This document shows positions 6,542 through 14,458 of a stretch of DNA of 26,702 nt, in pieces (within the stretch, counting starts at the first letter, position 1; each line of letters begins with the position of its first letter). The notes under the pieces are model-generated. The model was given only the letters and a program-made list of their open reading frames with translations, had not been told where the DNA came from and ran no database searches. Source of the stretch: a virus; IMG/VR virus record IMGVR_UViG_3300048777_000035, positions 1 to 26,702 of that record. One strand, written 5' to 3'. Made by a program: the position numbers and the translations under genes.

Positions 6542-6938
6542 AACACAGACGCCGGAGCAGATTGATGCGCAACTGGATGCGGCCACAATCAGTCAAATAT
6601 CGTTCAAGCCAGGACCAGTGACAAACATATCTGTTGCAATCGTCAAACACATTTTGTCCGATCGAATCGTTTGGATGGATGACATTGAATTGCCTCAGGT
6701 TGATGCTGCCGACAAAAACGCTATCGGATTATCAATCCGTCGATTAGCCAATATTGGAATAATCACACGCATGGAAGGTATGAACGATCACCGACGCAGT
6801 AAAGTGAAAGCCCGGCGTGGCGGCCAAGTTTGGAAATATCGGTTGGCAAATCAGAAGCTTGCCGAGACATTTCTGAAGCGTAACAACTGCCACGTTTACC
6901 GTATGCCTGGAGAACTGGATTTAACTCCGAAACCATGA
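6531..6938 (+). CDS. Possible winged-helix DNA-binding protein
   Basis: 135 residues from ATG 6531. The central part, 'ISVAIVKHILSDRIVWMDDI' then AIGLSIRRLANIGIITRMEG and 'KARRGGQVWKYRLA' (about residues 28-105), has the pattern of a winged helix-turn-helix: helix, turn, recognition helix with 'LSIRRLANIGII', then a basic beta wing. This is a pattern judgement, not a named family. An upstream Met at 6501 would add ten residues lying over the previous gene and is less likely. The 3' end overlaps the SNF2 helicase start by ATGA. It could be a regulator, or a DNA-binding partner of the helicase. Confidence 0.5.
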   Translation: MKTETQTPEQIDAQLDAATISQISFKPGPVTNISVAIVKHILSDRIVWMDDIELPQVDAADKNAIGLSIRRLANIGIITRMEGMNDHRRSKVKARRGGQVWKYRLANQKLAETFLKRNNCHVYRMPGELDLTPKP

Positions 6939-9900
6939 CTACTACCGAAATAGAATCTCTCGTTCGTTGGACAAAACCTAAAGAGGTAAACACCCGGAAC
7001 GGGCCGCGCATTCTTCGCACGTACAAGCCGCGTGAGAATGATGATCCAATTTGGGAAGTCTGGGGTGAGCGCAAGAACGATTTGAAACCACTCGGCTTGT
7101 CTATGTCCAAAGACCCGTACACCGACGACTGGCGGCTGTGCTGGTGGCAGAAGCTTGCGCCAGAGATTATCCAGGAACGCAATGAACGAATTGAACTGAG
7201 CCGATCACTTGATGCCGACATCGAAATACCTTGTCCTGATGGTTGCGAGTTTCGTCCGTTTCAAAAAGCAGGAGTGAATTATATCTTGCGGGCATTCAAG
7301 AATAACGGTGTTTTACTTGGTGATGAAATGGGAACCGGAAAGTCTATTCAGGCCATCGGGGTAATAAATTCGATACCAGAAATTAGCAGGGTGTTACTGA
7401 TTTGCCCAATGACTTTGAAAGCCAATTGGGAACGTGAATTACGAAAATGGCTGATTCGGAAAATGAGCATCGGTCACGCGAATGCTAATTTCTTTCCGAA
7501 GACTGACATCGTAATTATCCATTATAACGTGGTGCATAAATTTCCGATAGCATCTACAAATTATTGGGACTTGCTTATCGTCGATGAATGTCATCGCGCA
7601 AAATCAGCGAAAGCACGCCAGACAAAAGCGATTGTCGGGTACAAACCAACTCGCAAAGAATCAGCGAAAGGAATGTTGCCGAGCAGCGGAATTCCGGCGG
7701 TTAGGAAGTTGTTCTTGAGCGGGACACCATTTGAGAATAAACCGGCCGAGCTTTGGCCAATCGTTAGCTACATCGCTCCGACATTATTTAGCAGCAAATC
7801 AGCTTTCGAGAAAAGGTACTGTGGCGCATGCTCAAACGGCTATGGATGGCAAGCCGATGGTGCAACAAATTCCGAAGAATTGGGAAGGGTGTTGCGCGGG
7901 ACATGTCTTATCCGCCGATTGAAATGTGACGTGCTTAGTGAGCTACCACCAAAACAACGGATTGTTGTTGAGATGGAAACGGAAGGACTTGAGCACGTCA
8001 TTAACCAGGAGCAACGCGCTTGGAAACAGAATCAACCTGAGCTTGAGGATGCCGAGGTGACACTTGAACTTGCAAAGGCAAGCGAAGATCAAGACGCATT
8101 TAAAAACGCTGTGTCGGCGCTGCGCAACAAGACAGCGTTGATATTTACGGAGATCGCTAAGGTGCGCCACGCCACGGCGCTTGCAAAGACACCAGCAATG
8201 ATTGAGATGCTAAAAGAGGAACTGGAAGAAGTATCCAAGATTGTGGTATTCGCGCATCACACGGATTGTCTGAGAATGGCTCATGCTTCCTTTCCAAATG
8301 AAAGTGTTTTGGTGACGGGGGACACGCCACAACTCGACCGTGATAAATTTGTTCAACAGTTTCAGAACGATCCAAGTTGCAGATTATTCTTCGGATCAAT
8401 TCGCGCGACAGGCGAAGGCATAACTTTAACGGCAAGTTCTAACGTCATATTTTTTGAAAACGATTGGACGGCCAGCAAAATGGCTCAGTGCTCGGATCGA
8501 TGTTTTGTCAAAAATACTCTTGTTTGGTGTCTTAACTCTGTTTATCATGGCAGCATGGCATTAACCACTATCCAGAACATCAAGATTGGCGACGTAGTTT
8601 TGACGCACTCCGGTAATTACCGAAAGGTCACAGACGCATGGAGTCACGAGCATCGGGGATGCATGACAAAAATTCATTACGTCGGATGGAACGATTCAAT
8701 TGAATGCACTCACGATCATAGGCTTATGGTAAAGCGCGGCGACAAAACGGAATGGATTGAGGCGCACAGCATATTGCCAACTGATTCAATGGCATTCCCA
8801 AAAATAAAAGCATGGTGCAGGCTTGAAAGTGTCACGTTCAAAAAAGAATGGAGAATGTATGATTCGCAATTGGTTCCGCGTTCAAAACAAAAGTGCCACT
8901 GTGGGAATCCTGTAGAGGGTCGTGGGCTGTGTCGAGTACATTATCGGGCATTGATAGAGTCTGGAAATCGTCCACCGAAACCGCGTCAGACCAGCCCGCA
9001 CTACGTCAGGCTTCCGGATGAAATAAAAATTGATGATGACTGGCTTTACTTGTTCGGGTGGTATGCTGCTGAAGGCTTCAGCTCAATGAAGCCGGGTAAG
9101 GGATATTTTGTATCGTTCAGTGGTCACGAAAAAGAGGAAAACGTGTTAATCCGAATATCTAAAAAGCTGCTTGCATTGGGTATCAAATCCACCATCTATA
9201 GGAAGGAAGGGGGCAAAGGAATTGAGATGCGCGCCTATTCTGGAGAGCTTGCTAAATGGTTCCAAGGCTGGTTTGGGATTGGTTCAGAAAACTTCTCTCT
9301 TCCATCGGAGATTATGAATCTCCCGCCTGACCAAGCCGCTATTTTTCTGCGCGGATACACGGACGGGGATGGGTATCAACGCAACCGGCAAGTGGAATGG
9401 GTAAGCTGTAGCCAGACACTTTGCTACCAAGCGTGCTTGCTGGCTATTCGCGCTGGTTTCATACCAACTATGCGGCGAGGTAGCGAAACAAGCGGATATC
9501 ACTGGATTGGTGGTTATACCAAATTTGGAAATCCTGCCAGCACGCGGCTGAACGATCAGGACGATGATTTTATTTACCGGCCAGTCCGTTCCGTAGAAAC
9601 CTATTGTGACAAAGTGCGGGTATATGACATCACGGTCGAAGGCGATGAATCTTTTACCACAGGATTTGCAACGGCGCACAACTGTCATCGGATCGGCCAA
9701 AAGGACAACGTAACGGTAAAATACTACATCCTGCCGGGAACGATTGACGCGCACATGATCCAGACTTGGATTCGCAAGGAAGAAATATTGGAGAAATCGT
9801 TGGACAGCGAACGCGCCGAGATAGAAGCGGAAGTCACGTTATTGCCCAAGACAGAGAAGCTGGCCACGCGCACGGAATTAGAGCGGGACGCGGTGACAAT

Positions 9901-10138
9901 GACGCGGGAGATGCGTCAGTCTATTCACGCTGCTCTACGGTCATTGGCGATGAATTGCGACGGTGCCAAGATGATCGACTCTCAAGGATTCAATAAATTT
10001 GACGCGAGGATTGGACAATCGTTAGCTGCGATGGAAAGCTTGACGCCTAAATGCGCTGCGCTTGGGAAAAAACTGTGTATCAAATATCAGCGCCAGCTAA
10101 ACCCGGAAACTCTCAAACAATGCGGAATCAATGAATGA
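6935..10138 (+). CDS. SNF2-family helicase interrupted by an intein
   Basis: 1067 residues as encoded; 673 after removal of the intein (residues 523-916). Superfamily-2 motifs occur in order: Q-like 'CEFRPFQKAGVNYIL', motif I LGDEMGTGKS (G133-S137), Ia 'LLICPMTLKANWERELRKW', II DECH (217-220), III SGTPFEN (262-268), IV 'KIVVFAHHTDC', V 'RATGEGITLTASSNVIFFE', and VI split as QCSDR/CHRIGQ around the insertion. Such proteins are ATP-driven DNA translocases. In phages they assist replication, recombination or repair. The first 100 residues are family-specific and unrecognised. The C-terminal part (about 930-1067) is helical and charged. Both ends are ATGA-coupled to neighbours. Splicing is needed for an intact motif VI, so activity should depend on it. 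Confidence 0.92.
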   Translation: MTTTEIESLVRWTKPKEVNTRNGPRILRTYKPRENDDPIWEVWGERKNDLKPLGLSMSKDPYTDDWRLCWWQKLAPEIIQERNERIELSRSLDADIEIPCPDGCEFRPFQKAGVNYILRAFKNNGVLLGDEMGTGKSIQAIGVINSIPEISRVLLICPMTLKANWERELRKWLIRKMSIGHANANFFPKTDIVIIHYNVVHKFPIASTNYWDLLIVDECHRAKSAKARQTKAIVGYKPTRKESAKGMLPSSGIPAVRKLFLSGTPFENKPAELWPIVSYIAPTLFSSKSAFEKRYCGACSNGYGWQADGATNSEELGRVLRGTCLIRRLKCDVLSELPPKQRIVVEMETEGLEHVINQEQRAWKQNQPELEDAEVTLELAKASEDQDAFKNAVSALRNKTALIFTEIAKVRHATALAKTPAMIEMLKEELEEVSKIVVFAHHTDCLRMAHASFPNESVLVTGDTPQLDRDKFVQQFQNDPSCRLFFGSIRATGEGITLTASSNVIFFENDWTASKMAQCSDRCFVKNTLVWCLNSVYHGSMALTTIQNIKIGDVVLTHSGNYRKVTDAWSHEHRGCMTKIHYVGWNDSIECTHDHRLMVKRGDKTEWIEAHSILPTDSMAFPKIKAWCRLESVTFKKEWRMYDSQLVPRSKQKCHCGNPVEGRGLCRVHYRALIESGNRPPKPRQTSPHYVRLPDEIKIDDDWLYLFGWYAAEGFSSMKPGKGYFVSFSGHEKEENVLIRISKKLLALGIKSTIYRKEGGKGIEMRAYSGELAKWFQGWFGIGSENFSLPSEIMNLPPDQAAIFLRGYTDGDGYQRNRQVEWVSCSQTLCYQACLLAIRAGFIPTMRRGSETSGYHWIGGYTKFGNPASTRLNDQDDDFIYRPVRSVETYCDKVRVYDITVEGDESFTTGFATAHNCHRIGQKDNVTVKYYILPGTIDAHMIQTWIRKEEILEKSLDSERAEIEAEVTLLPKTEKLATRTELERDAVTMTREMRQSIHAALRSLAMNCDGAKMIDSQGFNKFDARIGQSLAAMESLTPKCAALGKKLCIKYQRQLNPETLKQCGINE
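8501..9682 (+). mobile_element. Intein with LAGLIDADG homing endonuclease
   Basis: A 394-residue in-frame insertion (protein residues 523-916) starting with Cys (CFVKNTLVW) and ending in His-Asn, followed by extein Cys917. Splicing block B is ECTHDHRLMV (T592 to H595), block F is VYDITVEGDESF, and block G is FATAHN. The two dodecapeptide endonuclease motifs are LFGWYAAEG (706-714) and FLRGYTDGDG (804-813), both with acidic catalytic residues, so homing may still be active. Between the splicing half and the endonuclease lies a short Cys/His motif (C654, C656, C666, H669). The target is motif VI (DR/CHRIGQ), a highly conserved site typical for inteins. Confidence 0.93.
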
Positions 10139-10334
10139 AAACTAAAATCACCTATATCCCACAATGGTACGGCAAGTACATGTGTTGGAAGGGTCGAATG
10201 AATGTTCAACCCTAAAAGTAGCTCGTAAAACAATCAAACGTTGGAAAAGCGTGGATCGTTGCAGCCAGATGAGAATCTTAAAAGTCACAACGACTACAGA
10301 AATTTATGAAGAATACAATACCAAATTACGATGA
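10135..10334 (+). pseudogene. Small gene apparently split by a frameshift
   Basis: An ATGA overlap with the helicase opens a frame (10135-10215) starting 'MKTKITYIPQWYGKYMCWKG' that stops after 26 codons. A second frame (10164-10334) then carries 'STLKVARKTIKRWKSVDR' and 'MRILKVTTTTEIYEEYN'. The two halves read like one small basic phage protein of about 65 residues, joined by a -1 shift near 10195-10212. That could be a natural mutation, a sequencing or assembly error, or programmed frameshifting. I see no strong slippery heptamer with a following structure. Alternatively the second half is an independent 56-residue gene from ATG 10164. Confidence 0.45.
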
Positions 10335-10578
10335 GCGGATAAAACCGTTAATCAAAGAGATCCAAAAAAACAAAGGGATGGAAGCCAAGATCGTGGCCGA
10401 GTTTGGGAAGCTTATGGGTGAACCGGTTCACCGGAACATTGTGCATGGGTGGTTACATCCGAACGCGAAGAAACGGAACGAGCCGAGCTACACGCGGGGG
10501 ATGCGGTTGTTTGAAGCTATTACGATCGCCATGGTATTAATTAACAAAGACGCCCAGCTGAAAGAGAGGGTGAAATGA
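10306..10578 (+). CDS. Small protein with HTH-like segment, 90 residues
   Basis: Basic N-terminus 'MKNTIPNYDERIKPLIKEIQ', then KIVAEFGKLMGEPVHRNIVH and GWLHPNAKKRNEPSY. The 'AEFGKLMGEPVHRNIVHGWLH' region (about residues 30-50) reads like a helix-turn-helix in which 'NIVHGWL' is the recognition helix, followed by 'GMRLFEAITIAMVLI'. I recall similar short phage proteins pairing an 'R..V..WL' helix with 'EP..G.GL.L.E'. It may be a small regulator. The start overlaps the tail of the broken gene, and the end overlaps the next start (ATG 10575). Confidence 0.55.
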   Translation: MKNTIPNYDERIKPLIKEIQKNKGMEAKIVAEFGKLMGEPVHRNIVHGWLHPNAKKRNEPSYTRGMRLFEAITIAMVLINKDAQLKERVK

Positions 10579-10784
10579 AATTTATCCTCTGGTTGGACGG
10601 AAAAGGATGGGCTATCTATGATCCAAACGACGGCCAGATTGAGCACACGCTAATCATAATGGAGGCAGTTGAAGCGACGATGGCGGACTGGTCGGATTTA
10701 CTAGGGCCAGAGTTGGTGAAATACAAACCCATACCAAGGCTGGCGGAAATTGGAATGATGTTGCACGAGAAAGGCGAGGTATGA
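10575..10784 (+). CDS. Unknown small acidic protein, 69 residues
   Basis: Begins MKFILWLDGKGWAIYDPNDG, with beta-like start and an aromatic pair, then helices 'EAVEATMADWSDLLGPEL' and 'RLAEIGMMLHEKGEV'. The ATG overlaps the previous TGA and is preceded by GAGAGG, a fair ribosome site 6 bases away. No family was recognised. Its neighbours are all small phage genes of unknown role. Confidence 0.6.
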   Translation: MKFILWLDGKGWAIYDPNDGQIEHTLIIMEAVEATMADWSDLLGPELVKYKPIPRLAEIGMMLHEKGEV

Positions 10785-10790
10785 AAAACT

Positions 10791-11090
10791 ATGAAATCAC
10801 AACAAGAAATTAAGAAGATCGCGGATAAGTGGGCGGCGCACTCTCGTGGAGTGTGCGCGATGGCCGGGGTTGAAATGACTGATTTAGCCAGAATTTCAGA
10901 ATCTATAAAAGGAGCCATCTCTGAATCAATTACGCCAACCACATGCGAATGGGATCGAGACTTTGATGATAACGTTTTCAAAACCGGATGCGGTCAGACT
11001 TGGATTTTTCCATACGGCGACCCAAAAGATAACGGCGCGAAATTCTGCCCATGTTGCGGTGGTCAAATAAATCACCATAAATCACCATAA
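10791..11090 (+). CDS. Small zinc-ribbon phage protein, paralogue A
   Basis: 99 residues. The N-terminal helix 'QQEIKKIADKWAAHSRG' is followed by 'ISESIKGAISESI', then a zinc-ribbon-like tail: C52 (TTCEWDRDF), CG at 66-67 (TGCGQTWIF), and CPCCGGQI near residue 86. Similar single zinc ribbons (C....CG..W......KFCP.CGG.I) are common in small phage proteins of unknown function. The final codons contain a short tandem repeat (AAATCACCAT twice, 11070s-11080s). The N-terminal helix is shared with the next gene, suggesting a duplication. Confidence 0.6.
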   Translation: MKSQQEIKKIADKWAAHSRGVCAMAGVEMTDLARISESIKGAISESITPTTCEWDRDFDDNVFKTGCGQTWIFPYGDPKDNGAKFCPCCGGQINHHKSP

Positions 11091-11094
11091 CACT

Positions 11095-11442
11095 ATGAGC
11101 AAAACAACCGAAAAAATTGAGGAGATCGCGGAGAAGTGGGCGGACAGATATATAAACACTGACAGAATGCAAATTACGGTGGCGATACATAGTGCCATTG
11201 CCGAGGCCACCGATCATCTGCAAGCCACAATCGAGTGCCATGAGCGGGGAGACGCCATGCTACTTGAACTGGTTGCTCCTTACAAAACCATTGCAGAGGG
11301 TATTAACGCGATTAAGTCCACCGCACCAACCTGGACTAAGGAACTGCCGAAGGAAGTGCACAAATGCACCCCAATCACAGAATACGCCACCCGCACAACG
11401 CCGGTAAAAATTAAATGCATCGAATGCGGGAGGGAATTATGA
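11095..11442 (+). CDS. Small protein with C-terminal Cys pair motif, paralogue B
   Basis: 115 residues. The N-terminus 'TEKIEEIAEKWADRYIN' and following 'AIHSAIAEATDHLQ' parallel the start of the preceding gene, so the two are probably paralogous in that part. The C-terminal end has KCTPITEY (C91) and IKCIECGREL (C109, C112), which may form a small zinc site. The middle is helical. The stop overlaps the helicase-methyltransferase start by ATGA. The function is unknown. Confidence 0.6.
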   Translation: MSKTTEKIEEIAEKWADRYINTDRMQITVAIHSAIAEATDHLQATIECHERGDAMLLELVAPYKTIAEGINAIKSTAPTWTKELPKEVHKCTPITEYATRTTPVKIKCIECGREL

Positions 11443-14168
11443 CCTACGACGAATTTATCCAGTCCAAAAAACCACTTGCTCAGCTTAACGGGTTCGTGCC
11501 AGCTACCCCGCCGCATCCGTGCCTTAAATCGCACCAGATCGACATTGCCATGTGGATGGCTCGCGGTGGGCGCCGGGCCTGCTTTGCCGCTTTCGGTCTT
11601 GGAAAGACACGAATTCACCTTCAGGTTGCAAAATGGATATGTGAACATGATCCTCGGAAGTACCTTATCATAGCCCCGCTTGGTGTACGCCAAGAATTTA
11701 CACGAATCCAGGGGCCGGCGATGGGTGTTGCCATGACTTATTGCCGAACCGATGCCGAGGTGGAAGCTTGCACAACGCAGATCATCATCACGAATTATGA
11801 GCGCGTGCGCGACGGCGGAATAAACGTCACGAAAGAAAAGTTCACCGGCATCGGGCTTGACGAGGCCAGCGTTTTACGCAGCTTCGGAAGTAAGACCTAT
11901 CAAAGTTTCCTGAAAATGTTCACGGCGATTGATTATCGTTTTGTGTTCACGGCAACGCCGTCACCGAACCGGCACAAGGAACTAATCCACTACGGAGGTT
12001 TTCTTGGAGTGATGGATACCGGCCAGGCGCTGACGCGATTCTTCCAACGGGACAGCCAGAAGGCTGGAAACCTGACTTTGATGCCGAGCATGGAAGGTGA
12101 GTTTTGGGACTGGCTGGCTTCATGGTCCTGCTTTCTGCAAAAGCCGTCAGACTTGGGATATTCCGATGACGGATACGACATGCCAGGGTTGCGCGTTCAT
12201 TGGGAGAGGGTACCTGTAGATCATAAAAAGGCATGGACGATGGTGGATAGCTGGGGGCAACATCAATTATTTTTGGACAAGTCGGCAGGATTGGCAGACT
12301 TAGCTGAGGTAAAGAGGTCAACCATCATTAGCCGAATCGCCAAAGCTAAGGAAATAATCGAAGCCAACCCAGGAGACAATTTCATTTTATGGCACGACAT
12401 AGAAGCCGAGCGCCGGGTGATTCAAAAAGTTATTCCGGGAGTGCAGGTAATTTATGGGACTCAAGATTTAGAGAAGCGCGAAGACATCATCGTAGACTTT
12501 TCAGACAACGGATTCCCTGTCCTTGGAACGAAGCCGCAACTCTCAGGCTCCGGGTGTAATCTCCAAAAGCATTGTCACCGCGCAATATTTTTAGGGAGTA
12601 GTTACAAGTTTAATGATTTCATTCAGGCCGTCCACCGGATTCTGCGTTTCCAACAGAAGTTCATAGTGGATATTTACATCATATTCACAGAGTCTGAAGA
12701 TGCGGTTGTATCATCACTCAAAACTAAGTGGCAACAGCACAACGAACTGGTTTCCAAAATGTCGGCGCTCCTTAAAGAATACAAACTTGACTTAAAAACT
12801 ATGCAAATCGTGAGAAAGACCGGATGCAAGCGCATCGAAGTAAAAAGCAAAACCTTCCGGGCGATCAATAATGATGCTATTGTTGAACTAATGAAGACTG
12901 TTGACTTTGGGCACAACATCACGCACAATTCCTGGCATGACAAAGGCTCAAATCATCTGGCACAACAATCACAATTTGATGAACAAGGCAATCCAATACC
13001 TGGAGAAAGCGGAAACTGGGAAGATAGCTGCGTCGATTTGATTGTGAGTTCAATTCCGTTCGGCACACAATATGAATATAGTCCGAACCACTCCGACTTG
13101 GGGAACAATATCGACAATCAGGCATTCTTTAGTCAATTGGATTATTTGATACCGAATCTACTGCGCGTTTTAAAGCCAGGCAGACTTGCTTGCATCCACG
13201 TCAAGGACCGCATCCGCTTCGGCGCCCAGCATGGGACGGGAGTGCCGACCGTGGACAGATTCAGCGACAAAACAGCCGACTGTTTTGAAAAACACGGATT
13301 TTTCTTTCTTGGACGGATCACGATTGACACGGACGTTGTGCGTGAGAACGCGCAAACATACCGGCTCGGCTGGTCAGAGAACGCGAAAGATTCGACTAAG
13401 ATGGGGGTCGGTATGCCCGAATACGTCCTACTATTCCGGAAGCCGCACAGCGACCTTTCCAATGCTTATGCAGACCTGCCGGTGACTAAGGACAAGAGCA
13501 TTTACAAGCGCGCACACTGGCAAGTAGATGCTTCGGGATTCTGGAAATCAGACGGAAACCGGCTGCCGGACCCGGACATAATCCAAGGAATGAACATGAG
13601 CGCCGTACGTCGGCTATGGCTTGATTATTGCCACAACCATCAATATTCATGGAAGGAACACGTTGAGATCGCCGCCGCGCTTGAGGATAATGGATATTTG
13701 CCATCAAGTTGGATGTTATTCTCTCCAATCTCAAATCACCCAGGTATCTGGGACGACATCACCAGGATGCGGACGTTGAATTCGAATCAGGAAAAGCAAA
13801 AAGAGGACAAGCATGTGTGCCCGCTGCAGCTCGATATTGTCAATCGTCTCATTACCAGGTATTCAAACCCAGGTGAAATAGTGTTTGATCCGTTCGCTGG
13901 AATATTTACAGTGCCGTATTGCGCGCAGCTACTCGGCCGCATCGGATGGGGAGTGGAACTGGCAACCGAATATTGGCGCTGCGGCGTCGGGTACTGCGAG
14001 CAGGCTGAACGTGAGCGGAACATGCCGACGTTATTCGACATGGCCCCAGCGATTGCGCCAGATCCGATATTGCCACCGGTTAAATTAACGAAAGTTGAGA
14101 AAAACAAAATTAAGTCATCAATCATCTCAAAAGTATCCAGCGACTTAAGCGAATTTAACGAAGAATGA
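11439..14168 (+). CDS. Fused helicase and DNA methyltransferase
   Basis: 909 residues from ATG 11439, preceded by GGGAGGG, a good ribosome site. The first half is a superfamily-2 helicase: AFGLGKT (Walker A-like, 51-57), LIIAPLGVRQEF (Ia), LDEAS (140-144, in place of DEAH), FTATPSPN (170-177), 'NFILWHDIEAERRVI', and 'FNDFIQAVHRILRFQQ' (motif VI). The second half (about 495-880) is an amino-methyltransferase in beta order: the catalytic motif IV region is 'DLIVSSIPFGTQYEYS' (S537-F541), and motif I comes late as FDPFAGIFT (about 816-824) before 'GRIGWGVEL'. Such enzymes methylate adenine N6 or cytosine N4, and the helicase half may translocate on DNA as in Type I or III systems. No restriction nuclease is attached, so protection or regulation of phage DNA is likelier than restriction. 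Confidence 0.8.
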   Translation: MTYDEFIQSKKPLAQLNGFVPATPPHPCLKSHQIDIAMWMARGGRRACFAAFGLGKTRIHLQVAKWICEHDPRKYLIIAPLGVRQEFTRIQGPAMGVAMTYCRTDAEVEACTTQIIITNYERVRDGGINVTKEKFTGIGLDEASVLRSFGSKTYQSFLKMFTAIDYRFVFTATPSPNRHKELIHYGGFLGVMDTGQALTRFFQRDSQKAGNLTLMPSMEGEFWDWLASWSCFLQKPSDLGYSDDGYDMPGLRVHWERVPVDHKKAWTMVDSWGQHQLFLDKSAGLADLAEVKRSTIISRIAKAKEIIEANPGDNFILWHDIEAERRVIQKVIPGVQVIYGTQDLEKREDIIVDFSDNGFPVLGTKPQLSGSGCNLQKHCHRAIFLGSSYKFNDFIQAVHRILRFQQKFIVDIYIIFTESEDAVVSSLKTKWQQHNELVSKMSALLKEYKLDLKTMQIVRKTGCKRIEVKSKTFRAINNDAIVELMKTVDFGHNITHNSWHDKGSNHLAQQSQFDEQGNPIPGESGNWEDSCVDLIVSSIPFGTQYEYSPNHSDLGNNIDNQAFFSQLDYLIPNLLRVLKPGRLACIHVKDRIRFGAQHGTGVPTVDRFSDKTADCFEKHGFFFLGRITIDTDVVRENAQTYRLGWSENAKDSTKMGVGMPEYVLLFRKPHSDLSNAYADLPVTKDKSIYKRAHWQVDASGFWKSDGNRLPDPDIIQGMNMSAVRRLWLDYCHNHQYSWKEHVEIAAALEDNGYLPSSWMLFSPISNHPGIWDDITRMRTLNSNQEKQKEDKHVCPLQLDIVNRLITRYSNPGEIVFDPFAGIFTVPYCAQLLGRIGWGVELATEYWRCGVGYCEQAERERNMPTLFDMAPAIAPDPILPPVKLTKVEKNKIKSSIISKVSSDLSEFNEE

Positions 14169-14266
14169 TCCCTATGACTCCATTAACACACAACCTCGTG
14201 ATAATCGCCTTTATTGTATGCTGTATACTTGTTGGCATGATTTGGTGTGACCGGGAGAAACATTAA
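14165..14266 (+). CDS. Small single-pass membrane protein, 33 residues
   Basis: Starts at an ATGA overlap with the methyltransferase fusion. The core NLVIIAFIVCCILVGMIW is one hydrophobic helix of about 18 residues, followed by a charged end CDREKH. An internal Met at 14174 could also be the start. The coupled start and clear transmembrane pattern support a real gene. Its role is unknown. A single helix this short could be a membrane anchor or an accessory inhibitor, but it is not a recognisable holin. Confidence 0.5.
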   Translation: MIPMTPLTHNLVIIAFIVCCILVGMIWCDREKH

Positions 14267-14327
14267 CCAGTGGGACAAAATGAGCATGGTTTGACAGATG
14301 TGTAAAAGCTGGTAGATTAAGCACGCG

Positions 14328-14429
14328 ATGAAGAAAAATGAGTTCTCTGTTCTGCCGATTGGTGAAGCGACACCAAGCCTCCGTTCTTCATCGCAGTTGA
14401 ACAGCCAACCGGCAGACCTGAGAGTTTAA
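14328..14429 (+). CDS. Small ORF in the repeated leader, 33 residues
   Basis: ATG 14328 opens 33 codons, beginning MKKNEFSVLPIGEATPSL and ending PADLRV, and stops 7 bases before the ParB-like start. From PIGEA on it is encoded by the 105-bp direct repeat, so the same 24-residue tail recurs at 15270-15344 fused to another start. It may be a leader peptide for the next gene. Codon evidence is too slight to prove translation. Confidence 0.3.
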   Translation: MKKNEFSVLPIGEATPSLRSSSQLNSQPADLRV

Positions 14430-14458
14430 AGGCAATATGACAAATACAATCGAAACAC
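14353..14458 (+). repeat. Direct repeat, copy 1 (leader and first codons of ParB-like gene)
   Basis: 106 bases that recur at 15268-15372 with a single-base deletion (TTTAAA here, TTTAA there). It covers the 84 bases upstream of the ParB-like start and its first seven codons (MTNTIET). Within it TGCCGATTGG and CCAACCGGCA form an imperfect inverted repeat. Just outside, GCGATGAAG (14325-14333) is the reverse complement of CTTCATCGC inside the repeat. Copy 1 is probably the original because its gene continues naturally. Confidence 0.95.

Noticed and set aside
11070-11090. Tandem AAATCACCAT pair at the end of the zinc-ribbon gene
   Set aside because: Only two units, probably simple slippage, with no wider pattern.
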